From Aphanomyces cochlioides (lineage: Eukaryota; Oomycota; Saprolegniomycetes; Saprolegniales; Verrucalvaceae), in assembly GCA_019828595.1 (NCBI GenBank), contig JAHQRK010000012.1, forward strand, positions 1,054,001 to 1,118,000: a stretch of DNA of 64,000 nt, in the 5' to 3' direction. This document shows positions 32,590 to 43,727 of this stretch, piece by piece (position 1 is the stretch's first letter; every line of letters begins with the position of its first letter). The notes under the pieces are model-generated. The model saw only the letters and a list, made by a program, of their open reading frames with translations, had not been told where the DNA came from and did not search any database. Both the position numbers and the translations under genes were made by a program.

Positions 32590-33522
32590 CTAATGAGTAT
32601 AAGGTGAGCACAGTACTCTATCGCCTCGCCTTGCAGTAGACGGAATTGCATCGGGCTTGAATCGCACTTCTAACGGCGCAACGTCCACCGGTGGGTCTTG
32701 TTGGAACGACACACGAAATACATCTCGGAATTTGAACAGCATTTCTTTTAGCCGGGCCGTCCCGTCTTCGCTCAACCCTTTGTCTTGCGCTTCTCGAAGT
32801 TTCAACGCCAAACATTCATCGATAGACAGGTCTGCATCGTCATCCTCACCATCAGACTCAACTTCTGACGATTCGGCAGCAATTCGAGCCCGACGGATTC
32901 GAAGCGCCCTGTTCACTGCCGATCCTACATGATCCAAAACTGACAAATTTCCAACGTCGAACTCCTTCTTTGACAGTGCAGCATTCCGCAGGAGCTCCAT
33001 CGTAGAATAGCCCAATACCTGCATGATTGGGCGACCTATCGTTGCTGAAACAGACTGGTCGGTGTGGTCGACCCACGCGCTCACGGCACGCAACAGAACT
33101 GATTCTTCACCGATCCACAAAACGATACGCGGAAGAACTACATGCATGGACAATTCAATTGGGACGTTGTCGAAGCCTTCCATCAGCTGAGGTGTCTTCA
33201 ATTCGTCCACGGCAAGGTCAAGTTCGCTTGACTGTTCAATCAAGTCAAGCAAGCCACTGGAAATAATCATTCCAGCATCGCTTCCAGAGTCCACCAAGGC
33301 TTCAATAGGGGTCTCAATTCCACTTTCTGGAATTAAAGCCCAGCAACTCCCATTCGCGGGCTCCTGCTGTGGCCAGCGTAATGCTTTCTGTTTTGATTTC
33401 GTCTCCGCCTTGCCATCTTTTGATCGCCACTCTTCCACCTTTTTTCTGCAATGGCTTTCTTGTCGGCTTCGGAGGTTTCGACACAGTCTTTCAAGCGATG
33501 ATCCTTGCCGCACACCCAGCAC
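32590..33522 (-). pseudogene. Protease and RT start of the truncated retroelement
   Basis: 310 codons. The protease motif IEALVDSGSDAGMI lies near residue 80, and a domain shared by retroviral-like proteases ends with ATIGRPIMQVLGY. An acidic linker (ESDGEDDDADLSIDECLALK) leads to FKFRDVFRVSFQQDPP, the usual link segment into RT, followed by VRFKPDA. It ends in unrelated sequence after ARRGDRV, which marks the truncation point. Confidence 0.75.
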
Positions 33523-35001
33523 TTTGGGGTCCGTTTGGGCTTCTGGTATCGCTTTTCTCCACTTGAACCACCCGCGGATGCCTTGTTTTTCAGGGATTTT
33601 TGCTTCTTGGGCTGTTTATCGTCATCAGGAATTTTCACAATGCCACTGGCCTTGGTAGCCCTGACAAATTCGAGTTGCGCAACGAGCTTGGTCTTGACGT
33701 ACGCCATAAATTGCAACACAGAGTTCCTCAAATGCTTTTGGTCCAACTCCAACCAACTCTTGACGACTGCTCTCAACGCGGCTGGTCGAATACCTTCAAG
33801 CAATGCCTTGAAAACGTTCTTCGGATGCCGCGAATGGAATGACATCATGTTGTTTTTTCCAGGAGATTCCAATAGCTGTAAACCCATTTGTCAAAGCAAC
33901 GATCGGGATCCAACTCTCTCTCGTCCATGATCACAGACGAGCGAATCTTTGCTTCCAAGTCTCCATAGTCAGGACCATGGTGGTTCAGGGCGTCCTCGAA
34001 ATACTTATTCCACTCAGCATTCGAAACATCGTCTGGCGCCTTATTTAGATGCATAATAGCCGCAAACTGCTTCGCCTTTGCATCAATACAGGTCCGAATC
34101 GGTCTGATCCCAATCTTGATGCCAATTGACACGGCCACATGAGCACATTCATTCATGTACTCCACATACTGGCGAGCAAACGTCCGACGCGCTTCAATAG
34201 TGTAACCCGTGTATCTCGGCGCCTTTGGCGCTGAAAAACCACTCAACATCGGCACGGCCTACTGACTCATTCCACTTGGTGGTACTGGTTGTTGTACAAC
34301 ATTCACGGGGGCCGCAATCGATCGCAATCGTTCCGACCAAGCAACTCTTTCACGTTCCAGTGCAGCTTCTCGCTCGATGTCGCGCTTTTGCAGAGTTTGC
34401 AACTCCACTTCCATTCGTTCTTTCAGCTCAGCCATCTTTCTGACCTCGAGCTTGGCAACCTGCTCACGCACAAATGCTTCTCGCAGCTGTGTCACTAGCT
34501 GTTCTGCCTTCATTGCTTGGGCCTCGTGTTCGCTGCGCGTCTGGCGCAGCTGTTCTTCTAGCGCGTGGCCCGCTTTCATCATGCTCTCAGATTCAGCCGT
34601 TTTTCTTGCTAATTCGACTGCCTGGACCAGAATTTGTTCCTCTTGAACGTTCCGTTCCCCGGTAGTCACTGGATTGGGCATAAGATGTGATGATGAACTT
34701 CTTGGTGCAAAACAGACTGATCGTGCACTTGAGAGACAATAGCAGTGCGTGGCTCGGCACCAGGTGCCATCACATAACCCGGGGCCATTGCAGGAACACT
34801 TGGGACAGTGTATACACCATCGTGCACATGCGGTACGATCTCCATACCAGACACATCCATGACCGCGGTATCATCATCATACACCAGGCCATCCAACTCC
34901 GCGCGTCTTGCTTGGATGCTGGCAGGTTCCAAATCTTGCTCGTTGTAATACCGCCCATGCGGCAGCGTCCGATCAGACAATTGATCTCCTGTATCTTCCA
35001 T
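32600..35001 (-). mobile_element. Truncated gag-protease retroelement
   Basis: Minus-strand order from ATG 35001 is an N-terminal acidic region, a long coiled coil, gag, a CCHC knuckle, an aspartic protease and the very start of reverse transcriptase. It stops at about 32600, beside the subtilisin upstream block. No RT core, integrase or LTR could be found, so the 3' half is missing. Order and motifs fit Ty3/gypsy. Confidence 0.75.
33333..35001 (-). pseudogene. Gag of the truncated retroelement (several frames)
   Basis: Pieces are 35001-34666 (ATG start, MEDTGDQLSDRTLP), 34681-34259 (a strong coiled coil rich in Glu, Gln, Arg), 34255-33845 (gag core, PRYTGYTIEARRTFARQYVE), and 33887-33333 (gag end, then Lys-rich sequence and the knuckle CWVCGKDHRLKDC). 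The pieces are in different frames. The knuckle spacing is C-x2-C-x3-H-x4-C, one residue shorter than the standard. Confidence 0.68.
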
Positions 35002-35482
35002 TGATCTGAGTTCACCGTAGTCTGCGGGACTACTGACTTAACTAATAAATTTATTGATGTGAATACTCGCAGATCGTGGCCTCACACGCCTCGATCTCAC
35101 AGCCACCTAGAGCTGTACGCAGTTCAGAGTAAACAGTAAACTGGCATTATTGGTTATATTCATCCCGAAAGGACGCCACGAAGGGTCGCAACCCTTCGTA
35201 ATCCTTCGATATGGATCAGAAACCGAACAATGACGATCGATGCACACATACACTTTATGCATATCATACCGCAAGGGCGGCTGGGGGCATCGAGTGATGC
35301 TCCTCCAACTATCGTCGACTCGAGTTCCCAGAGAGGAAGACAACCAGCTGCAATAGCTTTTAGCATGATTTCTTCACTGATAGACCAAGCTATGTCCTTG
35401 AAAACACCGTGGCACTTGTAAAACTTTGAATAGGAAATATCCTAGTCAGTCAGGGTTTTCATTCCCATAAAAGTAAGTCATA
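35002..35482. other. No gene; possible 5' leader of the truncated retroelement
   Basis: No second LTR copy is available to prove an LTR here. A small inverted word pair (cgaagggt, acccttcg at 35177-35196) is present. Confidence 0.35.
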
Positions 35483-37117
35483 GGGAGATGTTAAACATCG
35501 GTGAGAGGAAAATTCATTCGACTCATTAAAAGTTGACATGGAACACAGGCTTGCATCGTTCATTAACATCGATATCTTTACTTGAGAAAACATACATTAC
35601 AATTTGGTGCGACAAGAGTTCATCATGTAGCTACTGATGCAGATGTATATATGCTGAGCCTGCGAGGTATTTGTAGATCTGCAATTGCTTTGACATCCTG
35701 TCAACTATAAGAATTTCATTTGATGGGGAAAGAGTAATCAACGCAATCGACTATCTGTCGTATTTGTGGGTGTATCTGACATAGACTGCTACCAATTCTG
35801 TGACTTGCGATTATTGATAGCAACCACGTCCATAATGTAAATCTATTCTACGTCAACTATGGTCTTGTTCTTACAGAGTCAATTGATTTCTCATGAGTCG
35901 CAATAAGCTTACTATAGAAAGACTTTGAACTCCACTGTAGGCACAAATGCTCAACAACGATGCAGTAGAGTACGATTTAAATGCATCCAGTTAAATGGTC
36001 CGAATTTTCCTGAGTATGGCAAACTGCTTGTCGAGTACTTTGAAGTAGAAAATACATCTATGGCTCGAATATTTTTCAAAGGAAAGCTGCTAGATTGCAG
36101 TTCGATAGGTTTGCTCGAGAAAACATGCAATACATTTTAGTGCTATAAAACTGCAAAGTCTCCAGCCACTACTTCCACACGCTATGTCAGTGAGCTATTT
36201 GCAAAACAGAAATTGATACTGCGTCATAGTTGAACATTTGAACCTGCACTGCATTTGAAAGTTGTTCTAAAGTAGGCATATGAATTGCTGTAAGAGCAAT
36301 TGACATGAAGTAAATTTGTGTTGTGGTCGTGATCGCCCGTATTATTCGCAAGTCACAAAACTAGTTGAGTAGAGCACTCAGCAGTCTTTGGCAAGTAGAC
36401 CCACATCAACGACAGATAGTCGATTGCGTTTAATAATATTTCCCCGTCAAATTAATGAATGATCGTTGACAAGATATCAAGGAATTTCAGATCTACAAAT
36501 ATCTCAGAGACTCAGTGTTAATATAGGCGCACCAGTAGCTTCATGATTAGCTATGTAGTCTAGACCTCTACAGCAACGAAATGCTGTGTTTGTTCTCTCG
36601 AGTAGAGTTATCAATGCCAATCATGTAAGCTGTCGTATAGATCAAGTCGTATGAGCCTGCAACTATGATTCAACCACCAAGAAAATGCAGGCTCCACCCT
36701 GCAAGCCTATGTCAACTTTTAATGAGTCGAATGAATTTTCCTCTCTCGCAACACTTCTATTTCGGGGAGTTAGACAAAAACGAATGACTCTGCTTTATTC
36801 TTCATGCTGTTTTTCATAGCGCCGTTCGCCTCCAAGCATTCATAACAGAGTTTGTTCAGTTTGTTCAGAGTTTCTTTTCAGCTCCAAAATATTCTAGCGT
36901 GCTTTCTACTCCCAACGGAATCATCATAATGCTTCAAGTCGTTTGTGGCATCTGTCTGTCTCTCTTGTCAATCCAAACGCTAAGCAAACACAAAGAAGAT
37001 AGTACAGCAACTAGCCATACTAGATTTATGGTTATACAATGATTTGTATGTGCATACTTTATTCAAGTTAAAAGGGTCTGACAAATAGAAAAAGGGGTCC
37101 GATGTTTAACATCTCCC
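35483..37117. repeat. Long imperfect palindrome (foldback-type element)
   Basis: 35503-35539 is the exact complement of 36709-36745 (37 bp). Going inward the arms stay related but diverged: cgcaatcgactatctgtcg (35740s) against its complement at 36415-36430; agatctgcaa / cagatctacaaat; and further to about 36020/36165. Just outside, 35483-35501 is the exact complement of 37099-37117, with about 350 extra bases between 36746 and 37098. I see no transposase gene. Arms of roughly 520-580 bp around a loop of about 150 bp form a giant hairpin unit. Confidence 0.75.
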
Positions 37118-37809
37118 ACCGCATAGGCAGCACACCAGCTGAGACACAACAATCCAGAGATGCACACGTTGGGACTCATAAGCTTGACACGGTTCATCTC
37201 TACAAAGATCCATTTCTTGGACGACAATAGCAACAACAATGCGGTCGATCTTGCAACGCAGAGGCATGCCAACTCACTGGATATCATTTTCGCTGGGATT
37301 TTTCCCCATCGAGTTTGATGCACTTTGCACTTTCGCCGACTTTCCAAACTTGGTTGACGTACAACACGGCAACGAATGATAGAAAAGTGGTTTGGAGGTG
37401 GATCCAGCTGGCATTTTATCTCCCATGCATGCACAATCCGCTTCCATTAGTGCGCCCCCATCTGCATGGAGAAAGCTCAGTGCCAGTGAACTGCATTGCC
37501 CGCAACTTGCAACCTCTTGGCTGCAGTGGAAGGTGGTCTTCGATGACTCGGAGTCAGGGCGTGGCGAGCTTGGAATGCTAGTCGAGTCGGTTTGTGGTTG
37601 TCATGCTTGAAAGCCGTTGGGGTAACGCGAAATATCTCGCGGGATTTTTCCGTCGGCGGTGCTAACGCAATGTTTTTCCCGGAAGCGGCAGCTCAGGTCC
37701 TTGAACATTCGCAACCTTAGATTGGATAAGTTGATGGAGATAGCAGTATCACGTCGAATCTATCTCGGATTTCAATCGGTTGTACTCGTGCTTGGCCATC
37801 GCAACATGA
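37118..37809. other. Low-coding stretch, short frames only
   Basis: A plus frame at about 37380-37610 (KSGLEVDPAGILSPMHAQSA ... WKVVFDDSESGRGELGMLVES) has protein-like composition but no ATG context or family I know. It may be a gene remnant. Confidence 0.3.
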
Positions 37810-38172
37810 TCAAATCATCGACATGGTAACACAATCAATTGGCACCACGTTGACAATACAGTATAGCGGCTCTCTTTGACAATCGTTGGACTCTGGTTCT
37901 GCGCTGGATGACCTGATATTGTCATAGTCTTCTTTGCAGCTCGATTCCAGTCGTTCTGTGCTTAAGTTTCTCCTCAATTCAACTGCAAGTCGCTGCGTCT
38001 TGAATCGCTCCACCTCCTGCACTCTCAACGCGAACAGTGCTCTCGTCAGCTTCCTGAAGAAATGACAGAGCTGCCGCCCATGCTGCTCTGTCCTCTTCAT
38101 TGATCCCAAAGTGCTTTGTGTCCAGGAATAGCACGCTTTCGAGGCTTTCAGGTTGCCACAGAGCGAGCACAA
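37810..38172 (-). CDS. Uncharacterised ORF upstream of the hemerythrin cluster
   Basis: A 120-codon minus frame (DLCSLCGNLKASKACYSW ... VQEVERFKTQRLAVELRRNL) ends at TGA 37810. A second open frame overlaps it (LESVLFLDTKHFGINEEDRA, 38170-37979). One of the two may be the last exon of a gene with short introns, transcribed away from the hemerythrin at 38304. The Cys pair CSLCG hints at a zinc-binding end. No function is assigned. Confidence 0.3.
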   Translation of the reverse strand: MCSLCGNLKASKACYSWTQSTLGSMKRTEQHGRQLCHFFRKLTRALFALRVQEVERFKTQRLAVELRRNLSTERLESSCKEDYDNIRSSSAEPESNDCQREPLYCIVNVVPIDCVTMSMI

Positions 38173-38303
38173 GTCAGCATCTCTATTGCCTTTGACTTAA
38201 GATTTCAGTCAAAATATATCGGAAATTCCGTGAAATATACTTAAATGAGCTATTTTAATCATTTTATTGGCAGAGATAAGAGTGACAACCAAGTTGAAAT
38301 CCC

Positions 38304-38834
38304 ATGGCGACGACAAAAACGGCGCAAGAGCTTGCGAGTACGCCAGCGCTGGAACGACTGGCCGACCTGCGGACAGTTGAAGATGAGCTAGCTCGCCGCG
38401 CGATGACAGCCCAAGCGTATGACATTCTCCTCCGTGAATGGAAGCAGGACCGACGTTACCGTGGCGGCGCGGAGCATCTCGTGGACGAAATCCACTTGTG
38501 GTATCGCCAGGGCTTTGAAAGTCTCGCCAAGCAAGCCCGATCTCGCCGGAAAGTTGATTTGCCAAGCTTTCGACGATTGAATGGCAATCTACACCATCAT
38601 CATAGCTACGAAGATCGCGCGTGGTTTCCAGTCCTCAAGCGATTGCATCCGGAATGCCGACAAGAGCTCAAAATCCTTGAGAAAGACCACCGCAAACTGG
38701 TTGAACTGGAGGCGAAAGTTGAAGACGGTGACTTTGAAGCGATGGTCGAGTTCTGCGATCATCTCGTTGACCATCTCAACCGCGAGGAAATGCTCTCCGT
38801 GCCATGGCTCCTCGAAGGCACTGGTGGCTTGTAG
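38304..38834 (+). CDS. Hemerythrin-like HHE-domain protein, copy 1
   Basis: A 176-aa intronless ORF. After an N-terminal helix (residues 1-60) comes the HHE four-helix bundle: LHHHHSYED (His 97-100, Glu 103), EKDHRKLVE (His 129), and CDHLVDHLNREEM (His 153, His 157, Glu 161). Such His/Asp/Glu sets bind a non-haem di-iron centre, which in known relatives carries or senses oxygen or stores iron. There is no signal peptide or TM segment, so it is probably cytosolic. Two paralogues follow on the same strand. Confidence 0.88.
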   Translation: MATTKTAQELASTPALERLADLRTVEDELARRAMTAQAYDILLREWKQDRRYRGGAEHLVDEIHLWYRQGFESLAKQARSRRKVDLPSFRRLNGNLHHHHSYEDRAWFPVLKRLHPECRQELKILEKDHRKLVELEAKVEDGDFEAMVEFCDHLVDHLNREEMLSVPWLLEGTGGL

Positions 38835-39765
38835 CCACGAGATGACGATGTTTATACTAGCGATTATGCGCATTTATGGCTTTGCTTTATGTGCGCTAGC
38901 TGCCATAGCTCGGCGATCACTTTGGCGGCCAATTCGTTGAGGAAATCGATGGACTGAGCCAACACGAGCTGTGGAAATTGCTTCTTGGAAGCAATTGCTG
39001 GAAGGAAGTTCTGGTGGATAATTGTTGCTCATGATTGGCAGCTGGAAAGACCATCAACGCTGAAGTGATCGCCATCGTAATCTTTAGATGCAGCCATGGA
39101 AGATCTTGATTGCGAGCTTCATCCAGCCAGCATATTTGTCCTTTGGCCGCAAATCCAAGGCGCTAGTAGTCCCCTGTTGACAACCTCAATATGGTAGTCT
39201 CTCAAACTTTATATTGTAGCAACTATTTTAACAGGATATTATTTATTGAAAGTAATCATGGAATGGTGTTTTCCCAAACAATCAGAGCAAAAGCCACGGC
39301 TTGTGCGGCAGCAGCTTGTGAGCTCTCTAACAACTGCAAGCATCGCTACGTATGTAGACATTTATATTTGCAAGGAGCTACCAAAGCGTCGAATACCAAC
39401 AAAGAATCTCTCATTGAAAACTCTAGAAGCATGCTCCAAGCAAATCTACCAAAGCTTTTCAAATATCTCATCGACAGGCGCGAACGAGTTATATGCACTT
39501 CTTATAGTCCTTAGGTCTTGCATTTTGGAATTCTCTGTAGTCACTGCAAGAGTTCCGGCCAAGCAATCTAAAGTGTACACTGAGTTCGAATACTTCATAA
39601 AATAATATTGTATATATATGAAATCACGAAGAGTATTAATTATAAGAGATTTTGTGTAATAAATGTGACGAAAATTGGTCGACTCAATTTGTTGACGATG
39701 GACTTTGGCCATTGTAATCTCGCCGAGGAAGAGCGTCTTTGAGCCACTTGCAATCTTTCTCGACG
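38835..39765. other. Spacer between hemerythrin copies 1 and 2, no gene supported
   Basis: Two overlapping plus frames (39191-39605) lack family features and are AT-rich. The first 50 bp after copy 1 look like ordinary 3' flank. Confidence 0.4.
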
Positions 39766-40296
39766 ATGGCGACGACAAAGACAGCACGACAGCTCGCTAG
39801 CACACCAGCGCTGCAACGTTTGCCTGAGCTCAGGGTGATCGAAGACGTCCAAGCTCGTCGAGAGTTGACGGCCCAAGTGCACGAGATTCTCCTCGCTGAA
39901 TGGAAGCAGGATCGACGATGGCGCGGCGGTGCACACCATCTCATTGACGACGTGCATTCATGGTTTCGCCAAGGCTTTGCAACACTCGCCGAGCAAGCCA
40001 AATCGCGACAGAGTGTCGACGTGGCAGCTTTCCAGCAATGGAATCGCATGCTGCATCACCATCATGGCTATGAAGATCGCATGTGGTTTCCTCACCTCGA
40101 GCATCTCCATCCTGAATCGCACGACGAAATTGAGATCCTTGAGAAAGACCATCGTAAATTGGTCGAGCTTGAAACGCGTATTGCTGGTGGGGACTACGAG
40201 GCTCTAATCGAGTTTGTCGAGCATCTCATGGATCATCTCAATCGTGAAGAAATGCTATCCGTTCCCTGGTTGCTCGAAGGAACTGGTGGCCTATAA
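39766..40296 (+). CDS. Hemerythrin-like HHE-domain protein, copy 2
   Basis: A 176-aa ORF from ATG 39766 (MATTKTARQLAST), chosen because it matches the start of copy 1; the frame is open 9 codons further upstream. It has the same ligand set: LHHHHGYED, EKDHRKLVE, VEHLMDHLNREEM. It is about the same length as copy 1 and ends identically (SVPWLLEGTGGL). The first histidine-bearing helix of the third set differs (FVEHLMDH for FCDHLVDH). Expected to be a cytosolic di-iron protein. Confidence 0.88.
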   Translation: MATTKTARQLASTPALQRLPELRVIEDVQARRELTAQVHEILLAEWKQDRRWRGGAHHLIDDVHSWFRQGFATLAEQAKSRQSVDVAAFQQWNRMLHHHHGYEDRMWFPHLEHLHPESHDEIEILEKDHRKLVELETRIAGGDYEALIEFVEHLMDHLNREEMLSVPWLLEGTGGL

Positions 40297-40926
40297 CTAT
40301 CGTCCAAGACAACTTTACTCGTTATCCTTGATCACAATGGAGAAGAAAAAGAACTCTAATGCAATGTTATTCTAACTCATACGCTCTCAAAAACGCTGTC
40401 AAGCTCGTGGTCCATTCCTCGTTTAAAAGCTAGCTCCTCAGCATGGTTATGACCGTAGCGCTGCGCTATGCTCACGTTTCAAGCTCTTTAGTTGTAGCTT
40501 CCAAGGACGAGAAGCGAGAAAGTGGTCGATTGAATCGAAATTGTCCATGAATTATGGCATTTCAGTTCCAGAGAATACTTCAGCTCGCAAAGAGTGTTTA
40601 TGAATGAGCTGTCTGGCATCTAAACCTTCATAAACATGTTTATCGATTGGTAATCGTCCTTGCCGCCAGGCCAACGAGCGCGGCACAACTTGCATGCCTC
40701 CATCTCTTCATCGTAAAAATCATCAACAATATATATTTATTCTCACAATATCTTTATACAATTCTATCACATATATATTTATACAGTTATCATCTTGTGC
40801 TAAATAAGTACTATTAAGCTCTAAATAGCTATAATTTATACTTGAAGTATTAATTTATTTTCACAATATATTGTCTTTTCCACACAAAAATGTGATTTTG
40901 ACCATAATTTAAATAGATTGTGAACA
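40297..40926. other. AT-rich spacer, no gene seen
   Basis: Repeated tttata/atatattt words between 40720 and 40880. No ORF of note. Confidence 0.4.
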
Positions 40927-40986
40927 CTATTTACCCGATATGACCCCGTATTTTAGATAGTGTCAGACATCCTTAGCCAATCAGAC

Positions 40987-41747
40987 ATGGCGGATCAAGC
41001 AAATGGCTGTACTTCACCTCACAAAGCTAGTCCATCTTATCATGCGCTTCATGGATCACAAGCATCTTCGCAACGTCATTCACCTTACGATCTCTCAGAG
41101 GTCCCAGATCGAAGAGAAGGAGGAAGAACGGCGATTTGATGGGATCAACTTTAAGGCCGAACTCAAGTTGAAGGACACATTAAACCAAAGACTGGAAAAG
41201 GCACGAAGCCTGGGGATCGTCAAGATTCGATGCACAACATGGGATGAGGTGTATGAATATTTGTGGGAACGCTATTCGCGCTACTTTGAGAACCTGGCAA
41301 TTTGCAATCGAAAAGAAGAAGGCCCAATATGGTCGATCAAAGATGGCCATCCAACAATGGACGAGTTTCCAAAACGATTTTCGCTCAGGTTGGAGACAAA
41401 GCAGTTGAAATCATTTCAGAACTCGACACAACGAGCTTTCATACTAAAGAACAAGGGTGAGACATTCACGCTCTCGGTCTACAAGTACGGAAACACGCTT
41501 GTGTCGAGTCCTGACATGGTTCAATTTGAAGGTCAATGCCTTGGTCCAAGTGAAGTTGACCGTGCTGGCGCAGCCGCGGAAGAAGTGATTCAAGACGTCA
41601 TGCGCACTCTGAGAGCTGAATGGGGCCATCTCCTTGTCGCTTGTTCGGGCGTTTGGAGAGTATGCGGCTATAAATCCTGATGACACCCGTACGTTAATAG
41701 CTTTAAGAGCTATTCCTAGACAAGACGATATTGACCATCAAGTCTAG
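40987..41747 (+). pseudogene. Unknown protein of the two-gene transposon
   Basis: ATG 40987 opens MADQANGCTSPHKASPSYHA. A frame change near 41110 leads into a long open part (to 41620) reading RFDGINFKAELKLKDTLNQR, TTWDEVYEYLWERYSRYFEN and FTLSVYKYGNTLVSSPDMV. A second change near 41630 gives GEYAAINPDDTRTLIALRAI to TAG 41747. It is about 250 codons if joined. I recognise no domain. Its tail-to-tail position beside the transposase suggests an accessory protein of the element. Confidence 0.45.
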
Positions 41748-41762
41748 TTTGATTTATAGTTC

Positions 41763-42881
41763 CTAACACACTTCAATGGCATCCTTTTCATTGTCAAAGT
41801 CTTCATAGCTTCCATAATCAAGCAAATTATCCATGTTGTGCGTTTTGCCAGCAATTGTCAACGTGTCGTGATTCAGTGGGCCTGTCGGATCAAATATGCA
41901 ATTTGCTTTCCAGCCACAATGTTAAAAAATTCTGGACATGTCAAATTGATGAAAGAAATCAAGCACTCTAGCAAATGAAAAAGAAAGAGGCTCATTCGTT
42001 CCCTCCATGTAGTTCCTCGTGAAGGACTTTTCATCGATCCAAAAAGAACTTCAATTGGATTGTAAAATGGGCAATATGCTGGTAAGAAGATAGGAATAAT
42101 TCCAAGCTTAGATAATACACGATACCAGGATGGCAATGAATTTTGGCGCCATCCAAGATCCAAATTGAACCGGGTCCAGGGTATTGGCGTACAGATTAGC
42201 CTGAATGGGCATGCTGCCGACAACATTCAACAAAAGCCATTCGATCAAATGTTCCATCAACACAAAACGTCTCAACCAAACCATCGATATTGATGAAGCA
42301 CAAAAGAGAGACACGAGGTTTCCGTGTAAACTCGCCACGGAAAGCCAACTTTTCACTTTCATACAGTAGCCACGGGTTCGACGCATTCCTTTACTATCAA
42401 AACTTACCTCATCAAGGAATTGTATGTTCGAATGGCCCCGTCTAATTAATTGTAATTCAAGCACGAAACGTACGATGTTGTCGTCTTTGATATTCATGGC
42501 ACGCCGTTCCAAAACTTTGTAGGTGAAGCCAGCTTCATTGAGAATTCGCCATACTGTCGAGATTGAAATAGATTTCTTGAAGTGCTCTTGAAATGCATGT
42601 TGAGCCTCGTCAAGAAAAGCAACAGGATGCTCGGTATAGAATTCCAACAGCCATCGTTTATGCTCGGCAGAAAACTTTCGTGAGGGAGTGCTTGATTTGC
42701 GGCGAAAATCACCATCATTCTCGTAACGATTGATCCAGCCGGATACAGTGTTGACATGTTTGCCGTACAGCGCAGCTATCTGCTTTCGCGGCAATCGTAG
42801 GTTGTAGTGCGCGTAGAGAGCATGAAAGACTGTGTTCCGTGACGCATGGCGGCCTCTAACCTCTTGTTCAATGGATGCCAT
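41763..42881 (-). pseudogene. IS630/Tc1-type transposase
   Basis: ATG 42881 (MASIEQEVRGRHASRNTVF) starts a frame with an HTH (LPRKQIAALYGKHVNTVSGW). After it come IQFLDEVSFDSKGMRRTRGY (first catalytic Asp), WILDGAKIH-type sequence (second, in another frame near 42170), and IFLPAYCPFYNPIE (third, Glu). It continues to TAG 41763 with an acidic tail (LLDYGSYEDFDNEKDAIEV). At least three frame changes occur. This is the DDE_3 superfamily with a D..D..E triad. Confidence 0.75.
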
Positions 42882-43130
42882 TGGGGAAATTTGGCACGAG
42901 CACCACTGCATCAAATACTCTACGCTGATTGGCTAATACATTGTGAATACATTTGGGCGAATAGATTCGATTTTGTGCCCTATCACATTTTGGAATGTAT
43001 GTATCAATACTAAGTTCACCGAAAATGGTCGAAAATCAATTTTCATCGGACTTTATCCAATCTCTGACATGAAAAATGCGCGGGACAAAGACATGACGGC
43101 ACATTTCACAGCTGTCAATCTCTCTCCACG

Positions 43131-43658
43131 ATGGCATCGACCAAGACCGCTAGCGAACTCGCGAGTTTGCCGCCTCTGCAGCGACTGGCGGAGCTCCGAA
43201 GCATTGACGACATCCCAGCGCGTCGAGCTCTGACAGCCCAAGTGCGGGATATTCTTCTCGAATGGAAACGGGATTCGCGGTAGCGAGGGAGTGCGCGCCA
43301 TCTCGTTGAAGACGTGCATTCGTGGTTCCGTCAAGGCTTTGAAGACCTCACCAAACAAGCCATCGCGCAGCACAGAGTCGACATGGACAGCTTTCAACGC
43401 CTCGAGAAGATGCTCCACCACCACCACAGTCTGGAAGATCGCATGTGGTTTCCAAGACTGCAACGACTTCATCCTGACTCCCGCGAGGAAATAGATATCC
43501 TCGAGCGAGACCACAAGAAGCTCGTCGAGCTCGAAGAGAATGTTTCGAGCGGGAATTGTGCATCGCTCATCGAATTCTGCGACCATCTGATCGACCACCT
43601 CAACCGGGAAGAGATGCTCTCCGTGCCGTGGCTCCTCGACGGCACGGGTGGATTCTAA
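43131..43658 (+). pseudogene. Hemerythrin-like copy 3 with one in-frame stop
   Basis: From ATG 43131 (MASTKTASELASLPP) the frame matches copies 1 and 2 throughout, with all ligand motifs (LHHHHSLED, ERDHKKLVE, CDHLIDHLNREEM), and ends at TAA 43658. Codon 51 (43281-43283) is TAG where copy 1 has Tyr (TAC) and copy 2 Trp (TGG). One codon upstream is missing relative to the others (ILLEWK against ILLREWK). It is otherwise undamaged, so inactivation is recent or the stop is an assembly error. Confidence 0.75.
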
Positions 43659-43727
43659 CGCGTCGGACTCTTAATAAATGTTCAATCAACTACGGCGCGG
43701 CCGTCCGCGGCGCGTCTATCGCATCGC

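Larger units (their letters stand above)
40927..42964. mobile_element. Two-gene IS630/Tc1-type transposon
   Basis: Terminal inverted similarity: ctatttacccgata (40927-40940) against ctattcgcccaaat (complement of 42951-42964). Further in, ttagccaatcag (40973-40984) and its inverted match (42926-42937) serve as CCAAT boxes before each gene. Between them are two convergent gene remains that end only 15 bp apart: an unknown protein (plus) and a DDE transposase (minus). The element lies between hemerythrin copies 2 and 3. Confidence 0.6.

Noticed and set aside
37063..37434. 123-codon minus ORF as a gene
   Set aside because: It crosses the palindrome edge and has unlikely composition; no domain or conserved start.
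39191..39605. Two overlapping plus ORFs between hemerythrin copies 1 and 2
   Set aside because: AT-rich, overlapping in different frames, no family features.
43281..43283. TAG in hemerythrin copy 3 as programmed readthrough or recoding
   Set aside because: No flanking signal for recoding was seen, and the paralogues have ordinary codons there.
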